From: Flabesymbios commensalis
Lineage: Eukaryota; Annelida; Polychaeta; Terebellida; Flabelligeridae
Length of the DNA: 64,000 nucleotides
NCBI GenBank assembly: GCA_964017125.1
Contig: OZ024908.1
Location: 80,413,499 to 80,477,498, forward strand
Reading direction: 5' to 3'
Part shown: positions 44,367-56,118 of the stretch, piece by piece
Layout: every line of letters begins with the position of its first letter
Position numbering within the stretch: the first letter of the stretch is position 1
The notes under the pieces: model-generated
What the model saw: only the letters and a program-made list of their open reading frames with translations
The model's database searches: none
What the model was told of the DNA's origin: nothing
Position numbers and translations under genes: made by a program

Positions 44367-44478
44367 ACCCAGAAAACATGAGACACTGAACCAATGTTGT
44401 TTTCAAGTTGGGCCAGCGTCGCAGACGGTGGCCCAACATGAAAACAACGTTGACTCGGTGTCTCATGTTTTCTGGGTA
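44367..44478. mobile_element. Family D palindromic element, complete, TA flanks
   Basis: TA then CCCAGAAAACATGAGACACT, centre GGGCCAGCGTCGCAGACGGT, and GTGTCTCATGTTTTCTGGG then TA. The ends match perfectly over 20 bp. TA on both sides may be a target duplication, although other copies show TT or other flanks. Confidence 0.9.
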
Positions 44479-44842
44479 GGAGCTCATGCACTCAACACCT
44501 GACATAATGACGGTTTATGTGTCAACTAAGCTGGCCCAACAATAAACTAACATTGGCCCAATGCATAAAGTGTATTGGTCAAAAATCTAATCTACCCTCC
44601 AGCAATAAAGATCGCGATATGTGTTGAGCTTAAAGGCTTTTTAAAGTGTGTAAAATTGAATATGTAAGGCCTACAAATGTTTTTTGTTTTAGTATTATTA
44701 ATTTTTATTACTCATCATACTTGGCGGGTTTTGTGTGGATTGCAGTGGTTTAAGTACTTAGAACGGGGCGTGGCGAGCTTCATAAATGAAATTGGCCAGG
44801 CTTGCCAGGCAAGGTCTGTATAAAGGCCTACCTTAATATCCG

Positions 44843-44963
44843 ATCATGGCACACGTGTTGCACAGCATTGCCACCTAGCGAATATCATAAATATTCTAAG
44901 TTCAGTCACAATAAATTTATATAGTCGAGGCATGGAGATAGTAACTTCTTTACTATCTCCATG
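44843..44963. repeat. Dispersed repeat, copy 2, with hairpin
   Basis: Second copy of the 43313 repeat, followed at 44931-44963 by CATGGAGATAGTAA, loop CTTCT, and the exact complement (14-bp stem). Confidence 0.75.
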
Positions 44964-46413
44964 GTCGGGGATCATTGCAGTTAATTAGCGAACAACAAAA
45001 TTAATTATTCTATAGGCGCGTACACCTACTCAGAGGGGGGGGGGGACTTTCTTCATATAATATTTAACATGTTTAAATAGGAGTTGTTTGCAGCCCACCA
45101 ACATGTATACGTTTTGATATAGACTATATAAGGACCAGCGTATGTTTGGATGTTATTTATAAACTATCTAAGGAAGTTGTGTGTATAGAGCCAACATAAT
45201 AACGTTAGTAGCCTATGAACTTACAGCAAGCGTAGCTTAATGAATGAACAGGTGGAATAGGCTGCACATTTGATATGATTATTTATGCAAAGTGAAGGAA
45301 TCGGAATATTGTTTTAATTCCTGCCTGTAGGGGCCTATGTGTCTAGCGCTTTAACTTTAGTAGCCTAAATAGTAATTACATCCTAGTTGAAGGAACGTCA
45401 TTTATTTGTCATCGTTAGCCTATAAAGCTCGTTTAATCAGTAGGCCTGGGTTGAGCACAGTTTTCAAACTATAATCCTTGATAATTATATAGATAAAGTA
45501 ATCATAGGCCTACATAAAATCACACTCTATAGGCAGTATATTTTTTCCTAATACATGGATGTAAACAGGGAACCTCCCCCTAGTTTCAATCTCCTTTAGT
45601 ATAGGCAATAAGGAAGAAAATAGCGAGCTGGTTTGGATCAGATGAACACAGACGCAATTAGGACCTATACTTGACTGCATCTGTAAATCTACCGTGAGGT
45701 GGCGTGCGATTATCCCACACGATTAATTAACGTGATTGACGTAGGCCTACGCCAATAATCTACCACATAAGCGTGTCTACAATTATTTAAGAAACTTTAA
45801 ATACAATGATGAAAATGCACGAATAGCCAACTCTTTAAAATATAGACCTAACGCTACATTAGTTTAATCTTAGTAATCTGAGTAGCGGTTTTAGTAGTTT
45901 TCCTTATCTTAGTTTATAATAATAGCACTTGACCATTATATTTTATTTGTATTAATAACTTGAACTTATCAGAACCATAACACGGTTTTCATGGCTATAC
46001 ACACATTTTTACGTTTATGGGTACGTCTATTATCGCTAGCTGATGCACACAAGCTCCAGGCCTATTATGCATTAAACTTAATCAGTTATAGTTAGATTAT
46101 TACCTAGTTATATATTTGGGTTCTGGAACCTTTTCAGCTCTATCTGTTGGATCAGTCATCACATATTCAGGGTGCCCACAGATGCAAAATTCCGTGTATT
46201 TTCTCTCACATGTCCTTGTCAACATTCAATTCCATGAGTTACAAATCAATAAGCGGCCTCCACCAACTAATATAGTGTAGGTTATGCAGCAAAGATTCTG
46301 TGAGTAATAACATGTTTATAACCCATGCATTTTTATTGAACTTAGCCTAATTAGACAAAAATATTTAAACAAATACATGACAAATTTCAACTGTATAAAT
46401 ATTTATTGTTCAA
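44964..46413. other. No gene recognised
   Basis: AT-rich with many TAGGCCTA-like octamers (for example 45258-like GTAGGCCTA and AGGCCTACG sites). No exon, RNA or element end supported. A G11-like run occurs near 45037. Confidence 0.45.
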
Positions 46414-46517
46414 CCCAGCAAACACGAAACATCTACCCAATGTTTGACCAATGTTGGGCCAACGTCGTAGACGGTGGGCCAACATTGGTCAAACATAGAT
46501 GTGTCGTGTGTGCTGGG
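46414..46517. mobile_element. Family D palindromic element, complete
   Basis: CCCAGCAAACACGAAACATC left, GTCGTGTGTGCTGGG right, centre GGGCCAACGTCGTAGACGGT; arms pair TGTTTGACCAATGTT with complement. Confidence 0.88.
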
Positions 46518-46748
46518 AATAACTGTTCTGGAATATTATGATCAGTCACAACATTTTGTGCAACAAAAGTTACCCCACCAGATGATATTATTATTTTTCC
46601 CTATCCGTATGTAGGCCTAGATTGCTATTAACTATAGGCCTTTATGTCAGAGAATTACCCACGGTAACTTAGTAGACTGCAAATTGCATATGATGTTCTG
46701 AAAAATCGAGCTTTATTGTGTATAACGTGTTCAGTGTTATAGGCCTAT

Positions 46749-47017
46749 ACGGTTTTATTTCCTCAGAGAGCTATATTTCGGATTTCTGAGAAGTGATATT
46801 TTTTTTTATTAAAGTACATACTTTATACTGTAAAATGGACCTATAACATATAGCAATGACAAAAACAAACACAGTGGAGTTTACGGTTTTATTTCCTCAG
46901 AGAGCTATATTTCGGATTTCTGAGAAGTGATATTTTTTTTTATTAAAAGTACATACTTTATACTGTAAAATGGACCTATAACATATAGCAATGACAAAAA
47001 CAAACACAGTGGAGTTT
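46749..47017. repeat. Recent 134-bp tandem duplication
   Basis: ACGGTTTTATTTCCTCAGAG starts at 46749 and again at 46883. The copies differ by one A in a homopolymer, so the event is young or the site has been homogenised. An assembly artefact is possible. Confidence 0.93.
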
Positions 47018-47379
47018 AAAGGGCTTATGTTTTCAATGATAGGGGTTGAAAAACATTACCCCTCACATACCTTGAAAACTCCGTTTCCATTGCTGTAATG
47101 TTATTAAAAGTGACTGATAGGTCAATCAAGATAATTTAATATCTGCAAACTGTACTCTTTTCACAGTCTCCCAAGTTGACATGGAAGTCAATATTATATC
47201 CTAAAATATACATAAAGCATGATCTCTGAGATATTAAAAGGATTGACTAAAAGATCTATTTTTATTTCACAAAGCTGTCTCTCATGAATATCAAAGTCTC
47301 AACAGAGAAAAATTAATTGACCAAACTATTTTCAAGGACACTTCAGGTTTAATCCTCATTATATGTCACAATAAATTTG
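47018..47379. other. Nothing recognised
   Basis: AT-rich, no supported gene. Confidence 0.45.
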
Positions 47380-47560
47380 CATAAGTGCGAGCCAACTATG
47401 CAAACATGAAAAAGAAAATTATTAATTAATACCATGCCATAATCTCAAATGTTATCCCCAAACTATATCCAGCAAATTATTATCAGAATTAGGGTCCTGC
47501 TTTCTAACCATCATTGTGCTTTCTAACAATCAATTGAGCAAGTAGGCCTATGTCCTGTTT
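47380..47560 (-). repeat. Dispersed repeat with TCCTGCTTTCTA motif
   Basis: ATATCCAGCAAATTATTATC, then CCTGCTTTCTAACC and GTGCTTTCTAACAA, is the diverged reverse complement of 51780-51905. Confidence 0.65.
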
Positions 47561-48126
47561 CTAAGTAATCTGCTCAATACAACAATATCACGATATAACT
47601 GTTGCAGGTAGGCTTAAGTATTGACAATTTGAAAAAAGTTTAAATCATCATTAGATGTTTAATAATACTGCAACAACTGATGCGCACATGGGGCGCCAAC
47701 CAGTATTGTATAAAATACATACAAATTACTAAGTAGGCCTATCACTGGGGTGTAAATTAAACCGAATGGATCGTTCAGCACATGTAGTAGACCCACCCGC
47801 ATGCGCATCATAACCAACGTCATAAGGGAAAGGAGTCCGTCATAGGTAAATATTATGAAAGATTGGAGCTAAACCACTTAGTCTACATGAGCTTTCACGT
47901 TTTTTTTGTGTATCCTTGTAACCTTTCAATATCAGTCACGTCCTATACATATCCTACTAGCTGTAGGCCTAACTAGGCATTATGCCTATTTTAAAAACAA
48001 TATGTGTGTAGGCTTATAGACTTCAACAGCTTCAAACATATGCCTACCAATAGACCAACAGGGGTAATTTACGCCTATAGGCTGTTAAAGCAACAATATA
48101 TTTATAATCAACATAACTGTTAAGAA
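47561..48126. other. Nothing recognised
   Basis: AT-rich, no supported gene. Confidence 0.45.
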
Positions 48127-48290
48127 AGGGGGGCTATTCAATCTCCGGGTGGGTGGGGGTGGATTATTTATCCGCTCATAATCTCAAATGATCGTGGCTC
48201 GGTGGAACGCTGAAAATTTCAAATTTGATCAGACCTAATCTAGAACTTGAAATATATTATTTATTTCATAAGGAGCCTGTCCGGGATTTT
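48127..48290. mobile_element. PIF-like miniature element, fragment
   Basis: GGGGGGCTATTCAATCTCCG and then GTGGCTCGGTGGAACGC and TATTATTTATTTCATAAGGA parallel the element nested at 16734. The right terminus is not found. Confidence 0.5.
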
Positions 48291-48295
48291 AATTC

Positions 48296-48425
48296 ACTAG
48301 AATGACTACTCGGTGAAAATAATGTTATGTAAGACCCCCCTCCCCATACTTCATTGTATTAGCGAGCTCAATAAAAACATCGGGGGTCAAGGTTAGTGAG
48401 TTTCAGAATAGGTTGGCCTACCTGT
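48296..48425. repeat. Diverged copy of the CTCGGTGAAAAC repeat
   Basis: ACTCGGTGAAAATAATGTTA, ACTTCATTGTATTAGCGAGC and GTTAGTGAGTTTCAGAATAG follow the order seen at 43140-43250. A long C run follows. Confidence 0.75.
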
Positions 48426-48655
48426 GAGTAGCCCCCCCCCCCCCCCCCCCTATGTAGGCCCCATACTTTGCTGGGGGATGCGAGTGTGTGATATTTATAG
48501 ATTATGACTCCAGCGTCAGGAACACGTGTAGCCGAAGCCAACACACCCGCTGACACGAGAAATTCAGCAAGCACTGTCTTATTACTGGGCCAGCATCTCG
48601 ACAGCACAACATTGAAGTTGTCCCCGCTTTGACTTGCAAACGCCGCAAGCATATA

Positions 48656-49150
48656 CAGAAGCGTTGAAACGAAATGACAAAAATATTTTTTATCTCATTA
48701 TAACGATATATAAGTCGTTAAATCGACTGAAACTAAGTCGTTATAACGACTTATAAGTCGTTAAATCGACTCAGTATATATATTTACAACGACTTATAAG
48801 TAAGTCGTTGTAACGAATTTTGTTTCGTTATAACGAGTTGTACTAAATCGAATTAACAACTTAGAATAAGTCGTTAAATCGATTTAGTATAAGTCGTTAT
48901 ATAGACTTACAAGTCGTTGAATCGACTTGAGCTAAGTCGTTATTATAAGTCATTATAACGACTTATAGTAAGTTGATTTATTGACTTATAAGTCATTAAA
49001 CGACTTATACTGAGTAGATTTAACGACTTAGAAGTCGTTATAACGACTTAGCTTAAATCGATTTAATTATTTATTGGTCGTTAAAACGACTTTAACGACT
49101 TATAATAGCGAGATAAAATATTTATTTGTCATGTGGTTTCAACGCTTCAG
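48656..49150. mobile_element. TA-flanked element with a palindrome-array core
   Basis: Ends CAGAAGCGTTGAAACGAAAT and, in complement, CTGAAGCGTTGAAACCACAT, with similarity continuing about 45 bp inward to TATTTTTTATCTC. Flanked by TA (48654-48655, 49151-49152). The core (about 48700-49125) is an array of short palindromes on the hexamer AAGTCG and its complement, for example AAGTCGTTATAACGACTT and AAGTCGTTAAATCGACTT, each differing slightly. About 495 bp, non-coding. Ends fit Tc1/mariner or pogo; the core is unlike other elements here. Confidence 0.85.
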
Positions 49151-49152
49151 TA

Positions 49153-49696
49153 CATATAGGATATAGCCCACCGACACAAAATCTATTATGCCCTGTTCAT
49201 CAATATATAGGGCCAAATTACAAAATCACAAATTGGCCAAGATACGATGGGCCCATCAATGGGCCAACACGATCATAGACTCAACCTATATAACTTAACC
49301 TAACCCATTTTTAAATCTGCAGTTTTATAACGTTAAGTAGACTATTTTAAAATGTATTTCATCACAGTTTACATATCCATTGGAACACATTACTATTCCG
49401 CGAGGCCAAAAGTCAGTATCTGCTCAATTTACAAGTAAGCAGTAAGACAGTAAGACAGTAGTTTATAAGATCTTTACAAGTAAGCAGATACTGCCTTTTG
49501 GCTTTGTACGGCAGAATAGAACCCATCCCATGATATAGAACCTTACTTTTCCACTATGACTCGTGGATGCGTAATTTAATTTTGGCTCTCTATACGTGTG
49601 GCTCGTGATCATATACTCTGGCGCCACCATGCTGTAAACCACCATCCTAATGGTCTTAGCCTCTTTCTGTCCGCGTTGAATGATTAATATCCAGTG
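49153..49696. other. Nothing recognised
   Basis: GTAAGCAGATACTGCCTTTT near 49479 and AGTAAGACAGTAAGACAGTA are small repeats. The first resembles AAGGAGATACTGCCCTTTGG at 58807. Confidence 0.4.
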
Positions 49697-50973
49697 CAAC
49701 CTGTAGGGCCTACATACCGGACCCTGTACAAACCGGAATCCTGTCTATACCGTAATAATTATTTGATCCCGAATTATTACACTCAAAACAATACTAATCA
49801 ACCCTCTCCAAACCGGAACCTGTCTACTCCGAATACCGGACTCATTAGTTTCCCCAAATGCATAAATTGTATTGTATTTCACCTGTCCAAACCGGAATCA
49901 AAATTTTTTTTGGATTTTTTTTTAAATCGCATGCGGTGCACGAGGATTAAACAGGGGGCGGCAAGGTGACGAAATGTTCATCCTGCTTTTTATCTGGTTA
50001 TGCAATGCGAAACTAGTGCTGGTAACACCTTTTTAGCGTTAGAGGAACTATTATAGCGCCTTTACTTTTAACAACCTAATGGATTAATAAAATAATTGTT
50101 TAGTAAATTATTGTAACAATATCTTCGACTAATAAAATATTAAAAGGTCGTATCATTTCATAAACATATCAGTGGATTAAACAATAATTCTCACATAGGC
50201 CTACATCAGACTGTGTTTTTTAGGATAAATTTATTCTGTTTGTGATATTAATGGCCCAATAAATAAATAACTAACGGTAGGTAAAATATAAAAACATTGA
50301 TTTATTCTCTCATCGCTCGATTATTCCTATATTATTTTTTACTCTTAGTCAAGGTAGGCTTATTAATTATTTTAATGACATAATTATACAGTATTCCAGA
50401 AATATATAAAATTTACCAAACAAACGAGTGTTGTCGTCATGAAACAGTTGAAAAATAAAATTGCTGCAATATGATTAACTCCGTAGCGAAAGCACAACTT
50501 ATCCTACTACCGCTTTGGTATTTAAAGGGACTATTGTCGGTGTTAAGAAATATGCTCCGTGTTTGAAATGTGTGACGAACGATTACAAGAATGTAATGTT
50601 ATTTTAGATTAGGACACACTATGCATACCCGGTACTAGAGTTACTAATCTATATATAGGCCTACTAGCTTTATGCATGAATCATGCTTGAAAAAAATAAC
50701 GTATGAGCTGATCAATAAATGCTTATTGTTTTATTATAATAATTATAACATCCGTGTTTATTTCATTATATCAATTCATTTGCATACATCCACCTATCAT
50801 TTGTAGACCTACGTACGACACATCCTGAATTATAACCCTCATGTCATCGTTGCCTACAAGTTATCGTTGTTTGTTTCTCTACGAAAGCAAAACCCCTCTC
50901 CAAACCGGAACCTGTCCAAACCGGAATAAAAGTTTGTTCCTAAGGCATTCCGGTATGGTCAGGGTTTACTGTA
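49697..50973 (-). mobile_element. Second pogo-like element, inverted copy
   Basis: CAGTGCAACCTGTA (split by a GGGCCTA insertion) and CATACCGGACCCTGTACAAA at the left; GGCATTCCGGTATGGTCAGG then GTTTACTG followed by TA at the right. It is the reverse complement of 40206-41272 with a longer middle. Subterminal AACCGGAA motifs are conserved. No transposase. Confidence 0.82.
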
Positions 50974-51000
50974 GATAGTAAAAATACTCGCTAATTTATA

Positions 51001-51058
51001 GCGAGCGGACGCGCGAGCTGGGGCCCGAAGGGCCCAAGCTCGCGGGAGCGAGCTCTTA
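51001..51058. repeat. GC-rich nested palindrome
   Basis: GAGCTGGGGCCCGAAGGGCC, then CAAGCTCGCGGGAGCGAGCTC: nested GAGCTC, GGGCCC and GCTCGC dyads beside CGCTAATTTATAGCG. A strong GC-rich hairpin in AT-rich DNA. Confidence 0.7.
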
Positions 51059-51779
51059 CAGCAACGCGTGTGGTCAGTGACTAGCAAAATAAGATTTGAT
51101 TTTTAACACTCACAGGCACAGTGTCAGGACTGATATTTCGTGGTCCAACATGCCTCTGATCATGTTCATGGGCGCTGACATCTTGTTTGTTTATTTTCTG
51201 TTCAGAAGTCAAAGTTCAACCTCACTGGCATCATACTGAGACAGATATTCCTATCGTACTTTTCCCCTTTTATTGCTCAGTCTGATTGTGGTACCACCTA
51301 GCGAGTGGGTAGGACAGTTGATGTGTATCACTATAGCTGCATGAACATTTCCCCCTACGACTCATCAAATTGTGGGTAATGGCAGATCAGTCTATATTTC
51401 GGCAATCGTATTTTCATAAGAATAATTTTTGTTCTTTTTAAACAATGACGATGTAGATAACGCTACATTTCTGTAAATAGTAGTGTGATCTAACTCAGTC
51501 AGTGTTGCAGGTTCATATAATTGTTTCTTTGTTTGGTTTAGACCCAGTTGGTTTAGACATAAGCTAGCACGTAAGTGGGCTGCCTGGGCCTTCCGACAAT
51601 ATATGGATCGCTCAACACCCTGCGACAGGGCCCGCCATTTGTTAGGTAGTCTAGCCTACACGTTATCCTCACGTTACCTTGCCTTATACTTATAGCATAT
51701 GTCATTACATGAGCCCCTACTTTAGTTCATAATAATTTCCGCTCGCTTTCTAGGCATGCCTATTCATATTACTTATTTG
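51059..51779. other. Nothing recognised
   Basis: GTACCACCTAGCGAGTGG near 51291 recalls the dispersed repeat at 43313. No gene. Confidence 0.4.
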
Positions 51780-52320
51780 ATATATCAACTGTACCACTTT
51801 GCTACTTAGAAAGCAGGACACTTGCTCTTAGAAAGCAGGACATATCTCAAATTGAATTGCTAGAAAGCAGGACACTTTCTGATAATACTTTGCTGGATAT
51901 GGTAGATTTGGATGATAATATTTGAGCAGGTGGGATATCGATTTGATGTATTGGACAATAATTTATTTTCAGACGATTTTTGACACGGAAGGTTTATCCA
52001 TGTTGAAATGAAATAGAAAAAAGTGTCAATTTTCATGCCGATATTTCGTGAGCAGGCGTCTCTTTCACCTTTATGAACATACCAAATCGATTTTAATTCG
52101 TAGGGCCTACATGTGTTTGCAAGGTGGTCGCGTACAACAGCTATTCATAAAATATCTAATAAAAAATTGATCACTCTTAGCATATGCAAATATGCGAAAA
52201 CTGTGAATTTCTGTTTTCGTCATACATATGCGCTTGTTGACGGCTCATTAAAAAGCAGGACACCATGCTAGAAAGAGTATCACGCATGACACCATGTTAG
52301 AAAGAGTATCTGCATGACAG
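51780..52320 (+). repeat. Dispersed repeat with AGAAAGCAGGACA motif
   Basis: TTAGAAAGCAGGACA occurs three times at 51806-51872, and related AAAAGCAGGACACCATG and AGAAAGAGTATC near 52252-52308. The region is partly inverted against 47380-47560. Confidence 0.65.
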
Positions 52321-52369
52321 GCTTACAGAGGGTGTCCAAGTCCAAGTAAGGAGTGCTCGCTGTTGGTTC

Positions 52370-52470
52370 ACCATAAGAAGAAGAAGAAAGGCATAGTCCC
52401 GGCTTCCTTATGTCGCGATATTGCCATGATTGTGCATAAAGCGACGTAAAGCAATATTATTCACTCAACC
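52370..52470 (+). mobile_element. SINE tail of the GCGACGTAAAG type
   Basis: GGCATAGTCCCGGCTTCCTT, ATGTCGCGATATTGCCATGA and AAAGCGACGTAAAGCAATAT, then CACTCAAC. Same 3' end as 30240; the head is missing. Confidence 0.7.
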
Positions 52471-53253
52471 TACACTGTTGACCTAGCTACAATGTTAATG
52501 GTCACTCCACGTTACTACTGTTAGCCCCACCAAGTGATTAAAACTGTAACTATTCTTTCATAGCGCGATTTTCAAAATTATTGGTCGCAGACATGGCAAT
52601 TTCACTCTGATTCATGAATCCATAATATTAATATTAGCCTACGGTAATGTGATTGAGGTATTCTATATATTTGCAATATATGACTGAGCAATTCAACATT
52701 TAATGATGTATGTAATTGTGTGAAAATATGTTATCAAGTCATGATTATAAATATAATGCCGTATCTATTTATTCTAAAATCACCTATTATCGTTCACGGA
52801 ATCACAGGTTAAATCCCCGCCCGGTTAGCAGGTCACTTCGTACTATGTCCACTTCGTAACCTACCACTTCGTACCACAAAAAATAATAGACCTACCAGTT
52901 CGTACCACCTCTTTTTAAAATGTAGGTAGGCCTAGATTCAATAAATTTTAAAATTGCCCAATAAAATTATGCTGAGCCTTTTTTCATAACTGCCGACATG
53001 GTTTGTTTGTTTGTTTGTTTGTTTGTTAGAATAAATATTTGACCACATTCCACAGTTTTCACTGAGCAAGATAAATGCTGTGCCAGATCAAAATCTGAGC
53101 TAATGATAAAGAACATCCAAGAGCTGTGACCTTAATTTTGCAAATTCCGGCAGGGATACAGAAGCCAAAACATCACCCAGACACTTGAACTTTTTGAAGC
53201 AGCTGAATGAAACTACTATCTAAACTACTATGTGCTATCCGTATATATCAGGT
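52471..53253. other. No gene; GTTT microsatellite
   Basis: A (GTTT)n run of about six units lies near 53003-53028; CACTTCGTAC(C/T) repeats near 52830-52900. Otherwise nothing. Confidence 0.5.
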
Positions 53254-53512
53254 CAGGGTTTCCCCCGGGAATGTTTGAAAGGGGGGGTCCAAAAGGGGTG
53301 GGGGGTCTGGGGGTACCCCCCCCCCCCCCCCGAGAAAATAATCAGAGTTTTTTAATTTTGGTGCTTAAAATGACCTATTTGAACTAAAATGACAGTAAAA
53401 TATGAAAAAATATTTTAAATTTTCTTGCCAACAAAGGGGGGGGGGATATATCCCCCTGTGATGCTGAGTGGGGGGGCGTACCCCCCCGGACCCCCCCCTG
53501 GCGGGAGCCCTG
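53254..53512. mobile_element. hAT-like G/C-tract element
   Basis: CAGGGTTTCCCCCGGGAATG left and, in complement, CAGGGCTCCCGCCAGGGGG right. Inside each end are G7-G10 and C7-C15 tracts (subterminal inverted). CAGGG ends suggest hAT; no clear 8-bp duplication was seen. Confidence 0.65.
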
Positions 53513-53714
53513 CAGGTTTTAAGATACATAAGGGCACCCAATGAGTGCCCCGCAATGCTGTAACAGAGCAAATACATCACATAACATTCATAAATTTGGG
53601 CAAAGCCTCCGGCCCCGGTTTTTTTTTTTCTACGAGGGGGTCATGGAAAAAGACCATTTTTGATGGATTCTCATCCTTATAGCCATGAAACTTCCATTTT
53701 TACCCTCGGTGCAA

Positions 53715-53967
53715 ACTTCACCCAGGTTTTACCATGGGCAAACTAGTGCAGCCTTCCCCAGGCATCTCAATTCTTCGAGATGCCCACATTGTTCTGTCCA
53801 AACGGTCTTAACGATATCCTCCAGATCTTCCTCATAGGGCAGTGTACATAGTTTATTTTCATTTTTTGCATTTTTTTACAAAAAATTGAAAATGGCGTGA
53901 AAAAAATTATCAGAAGGGACCACAGCATGCCTGTTCCACTTACCTCTTCAAGCACTTGTTGCAACAA
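53715..53967 (-). other. Possible exon relic
   Basis: On the minus strand a frame at about 53850-53737 reads LPYEEDLEDIVKTVWTEQCG and continues as HLEELRCLGKAAL before a stop. Upstream, CTTGAAGAG is followed by GTAAGTGG, a good 5' splice site (about 53943). Composition is protein-like but no domain is recognised, and the acceptor between them is weak. Confidence 0.2.
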
Positions 53968-54504
53968 TTATGGAATTAAAGGCGAGAGCTGGCACCATTT
54001 TTCATAATTGCGAGAAATCTAATGATGGGAACCCTCGGAATTAACTGAATTAATAATGACTATAGTAGTGATTAGCGGTGAGAGGGTTAATCTTTAAGGC
54101 TCATTTCTCGAAATGTAGGGCCGGTTTTCATATGGCACTTCACATAGATAATTATATAACACTAATATTGAGCATGTTGAAGGCCTACTTTATAAACGTT
54201 TTATTATAATTTATAACACATGATTATCGGGAAGAACTAATGGCTTAAAAGTGATGTAAAAACTAATCAATTATTTAGGGCTCTAAATCGGTCTCTCTCT
54301 ACATATCCAAAGGGTGCCAGCCATGCGAGAATTAAAGGCTTTAGCGATGCAAAGGTGTGTTTTCATAACAATGCCTGTGGCAATTAGCGCCAACACCTGC
54401 ACTGATTATAGTAATGAGATTAGACTGTTGACGTTCTAGAGCCAAATACAGTGCGTCTGACATTTTTTAAAATAACATTTCTATTTTGATACAGTTTTTC
54501 TTTT
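53968..54504. other. Nothing recognised
   Basis: AT-rich, no supported gene. Confidence 0.45.
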
Positions 54505-54900
54505 AATACGATTTCTTAATTATAAGCTGTTTCATAATCAGGTAAGACATGTTAGCTTTGTTGTGGTTTATTCAACTTCATATAATAAACTGTTGTAGAG
54601 TTAGTCCAAGTAGAGGTAAGCCTAAAACTCTTAAATCGCTAAGCGCGACTATTGTAATGTTCACCCACTTGAAGTTGTGGGTTGCGGTAGCAAGATTTGA
54701 AATTTTTATTTGATTTAGATATTTTATTTAGCGGTTGAGGAGTTAACATAGTTAAGCTGTCATATCAGCTTGCAAAGGTGAGTTGTGAATTACTCCCACT
54801 GATACACTACCTGTTAGGGATAAGCTCCGAGCCAGGGGTGTTGTGAGTGATAGCTGACGCTGTCATCGGCTTGCACTGGGGAAAGCTGTGATCTCAATTT
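54505..54900. repeat. Local duplication, copy 1
   Basis: TTAATTATAAGCTGTTTCAT, AACTGTTGTAGAGTTAGTCC, a family A remnant, then GTGAGTTGTGAATTACTCCC and GCTGTCATCGGCTTGCACTG. All recur in order at 55100-55490. Confidence 0.9.
54628..54747. mobile_element. TTAA family A remnant in copy 1
   Basis: ACTCTTAAATCGCTAAGCGC left, TTTAGCGGTTGAGGAGTTAA right. One hairpin arm (CACCCACTTGAAGTTGTG) remains. Confidence 0.6.
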
Positions 54901-55099
54901 TAAACACTTAGCAGGCCTACCTGTAGAAATCATGTAGTAATCGATCATCAATTATCAAATTTAAAAGATAGTCTTACACCAGTAGGCCTATATCGTTGAC
55001 AAAATATGAATAATTGTCAATCTGCAGAATGAAATCCATATGTATATAGGCCTATATATATATATAGCATAGCGTGCGTTTTAGGCCCCTATTTCTTCG

Positions 55100-55490
55100 A
55101 TTACGATTTTTTAATTATATGCTGTTTCATAATAAAGTAAGACATTTTTGTGATTTATTAAACTTTATATATTAAACTGTTGTAGAGTTAGTCCACGTAG
55201 AGGTAAGTGACAGCCTAAAACCCTTAAACTACTATTTAATGTTCACCCACTTGAAGTTGTGGGTTGCGGTAGCAAGACACAACTTTAAGTGGGTGAACAA
55301 TTAAAATATTTAATTTAGCGGTTGACGAGTGAAGCTGTCATATCAGCTTGCGAAGGTGAGTTGTGAATTACTCCAACTGAGACCCTACCTGTTAGGGATT
55401 AGCTCTGAGCCATAGGTGTTGTGAGTGATAGCCGACGCTGTCATCGGCTTGCACTGGGGAACACTACCTGTAGTAATCGTGTAGACCTAG
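55100..55490. repeat. Local duplication, copy 2
   Basis: Parallel to 54505-54900 with about 10-15% visible divergence. It keeps the full hairpin that copy 1 has lost. Confidence 0.9.
55222..55335. mobile_element. TTAA family A element in copy 2
   Basis: Hairpin GTTCACCCACTTGAAGTTGT, loop GGTTGCGGTAGC, complement; right end TTTAGCGGTTGACGAG. Short internal form lacking the usual body. Confidence 0.65.
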
Positions 55491-56118
55491 TAATCGACCA
55501 TCAATTGCGATGTAAGAAATATATCATCGTAAAAAAGTCGTAAATATGATGTAGGCTACTAAATAAAGTATTGATGCAATATATTGAAATACACACAGAA
55601 ATACATGACATTGACAAATACATATATATAGCATAATAAACCTGTCTAAATAATTAAGACAAAGACATATTTATTTCTGATTATTCTGAATAATTGCAAT
55701 CTGCAAAATGTAATCCATACATTAGCTGTAGCTCAATTATTCTTTGATTTGAAGGCACATAAAAACTGAACAAAAACACTAATACGATTTATGCCATGTC
55801 CCCCCCCCCCCCCTCCCCCAGTATACAGGCCTCAAAATAACGGCATTCCTCCATTTTGTTATGTCCAAAAAATATGTAGGAATGGCAAGCTATGTGATGA
55901 TGGTATTAGCCCAGTGAACTGGCAAATTTACAGGCTGCAGTTCAAGGAATGTAATTTTTTGCTTAGTCCAGCTTTTCATGTGAGCAGAAACGTGAGCGAG
56001 GAAACGCACACAGACATTACACTAGTAGGAGTCTTTCCATGCTAGCGCGTTTCAGCGAGCATGTTGGTGGTTTAAGTGTAATTCCACATGGCATGACGTC
56101 ATTTTCGCAAGCTTTAAA
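55491..56118. other. AT-rich DNA with a C tract; possible PIF 5' end
   Basis: A C14-like tract lies at 55800. GTGAGCAGAAACGTGAGCGA near 55980 may belong to the noncoding end of the PIF element that follows. No other gene. Confidence 0.35.

Noticed and set aside
53365-53580. Gly/Pro-rich frame on the minus strand
   Set aside because: Reads the G/C tracts of the hAT-like element.
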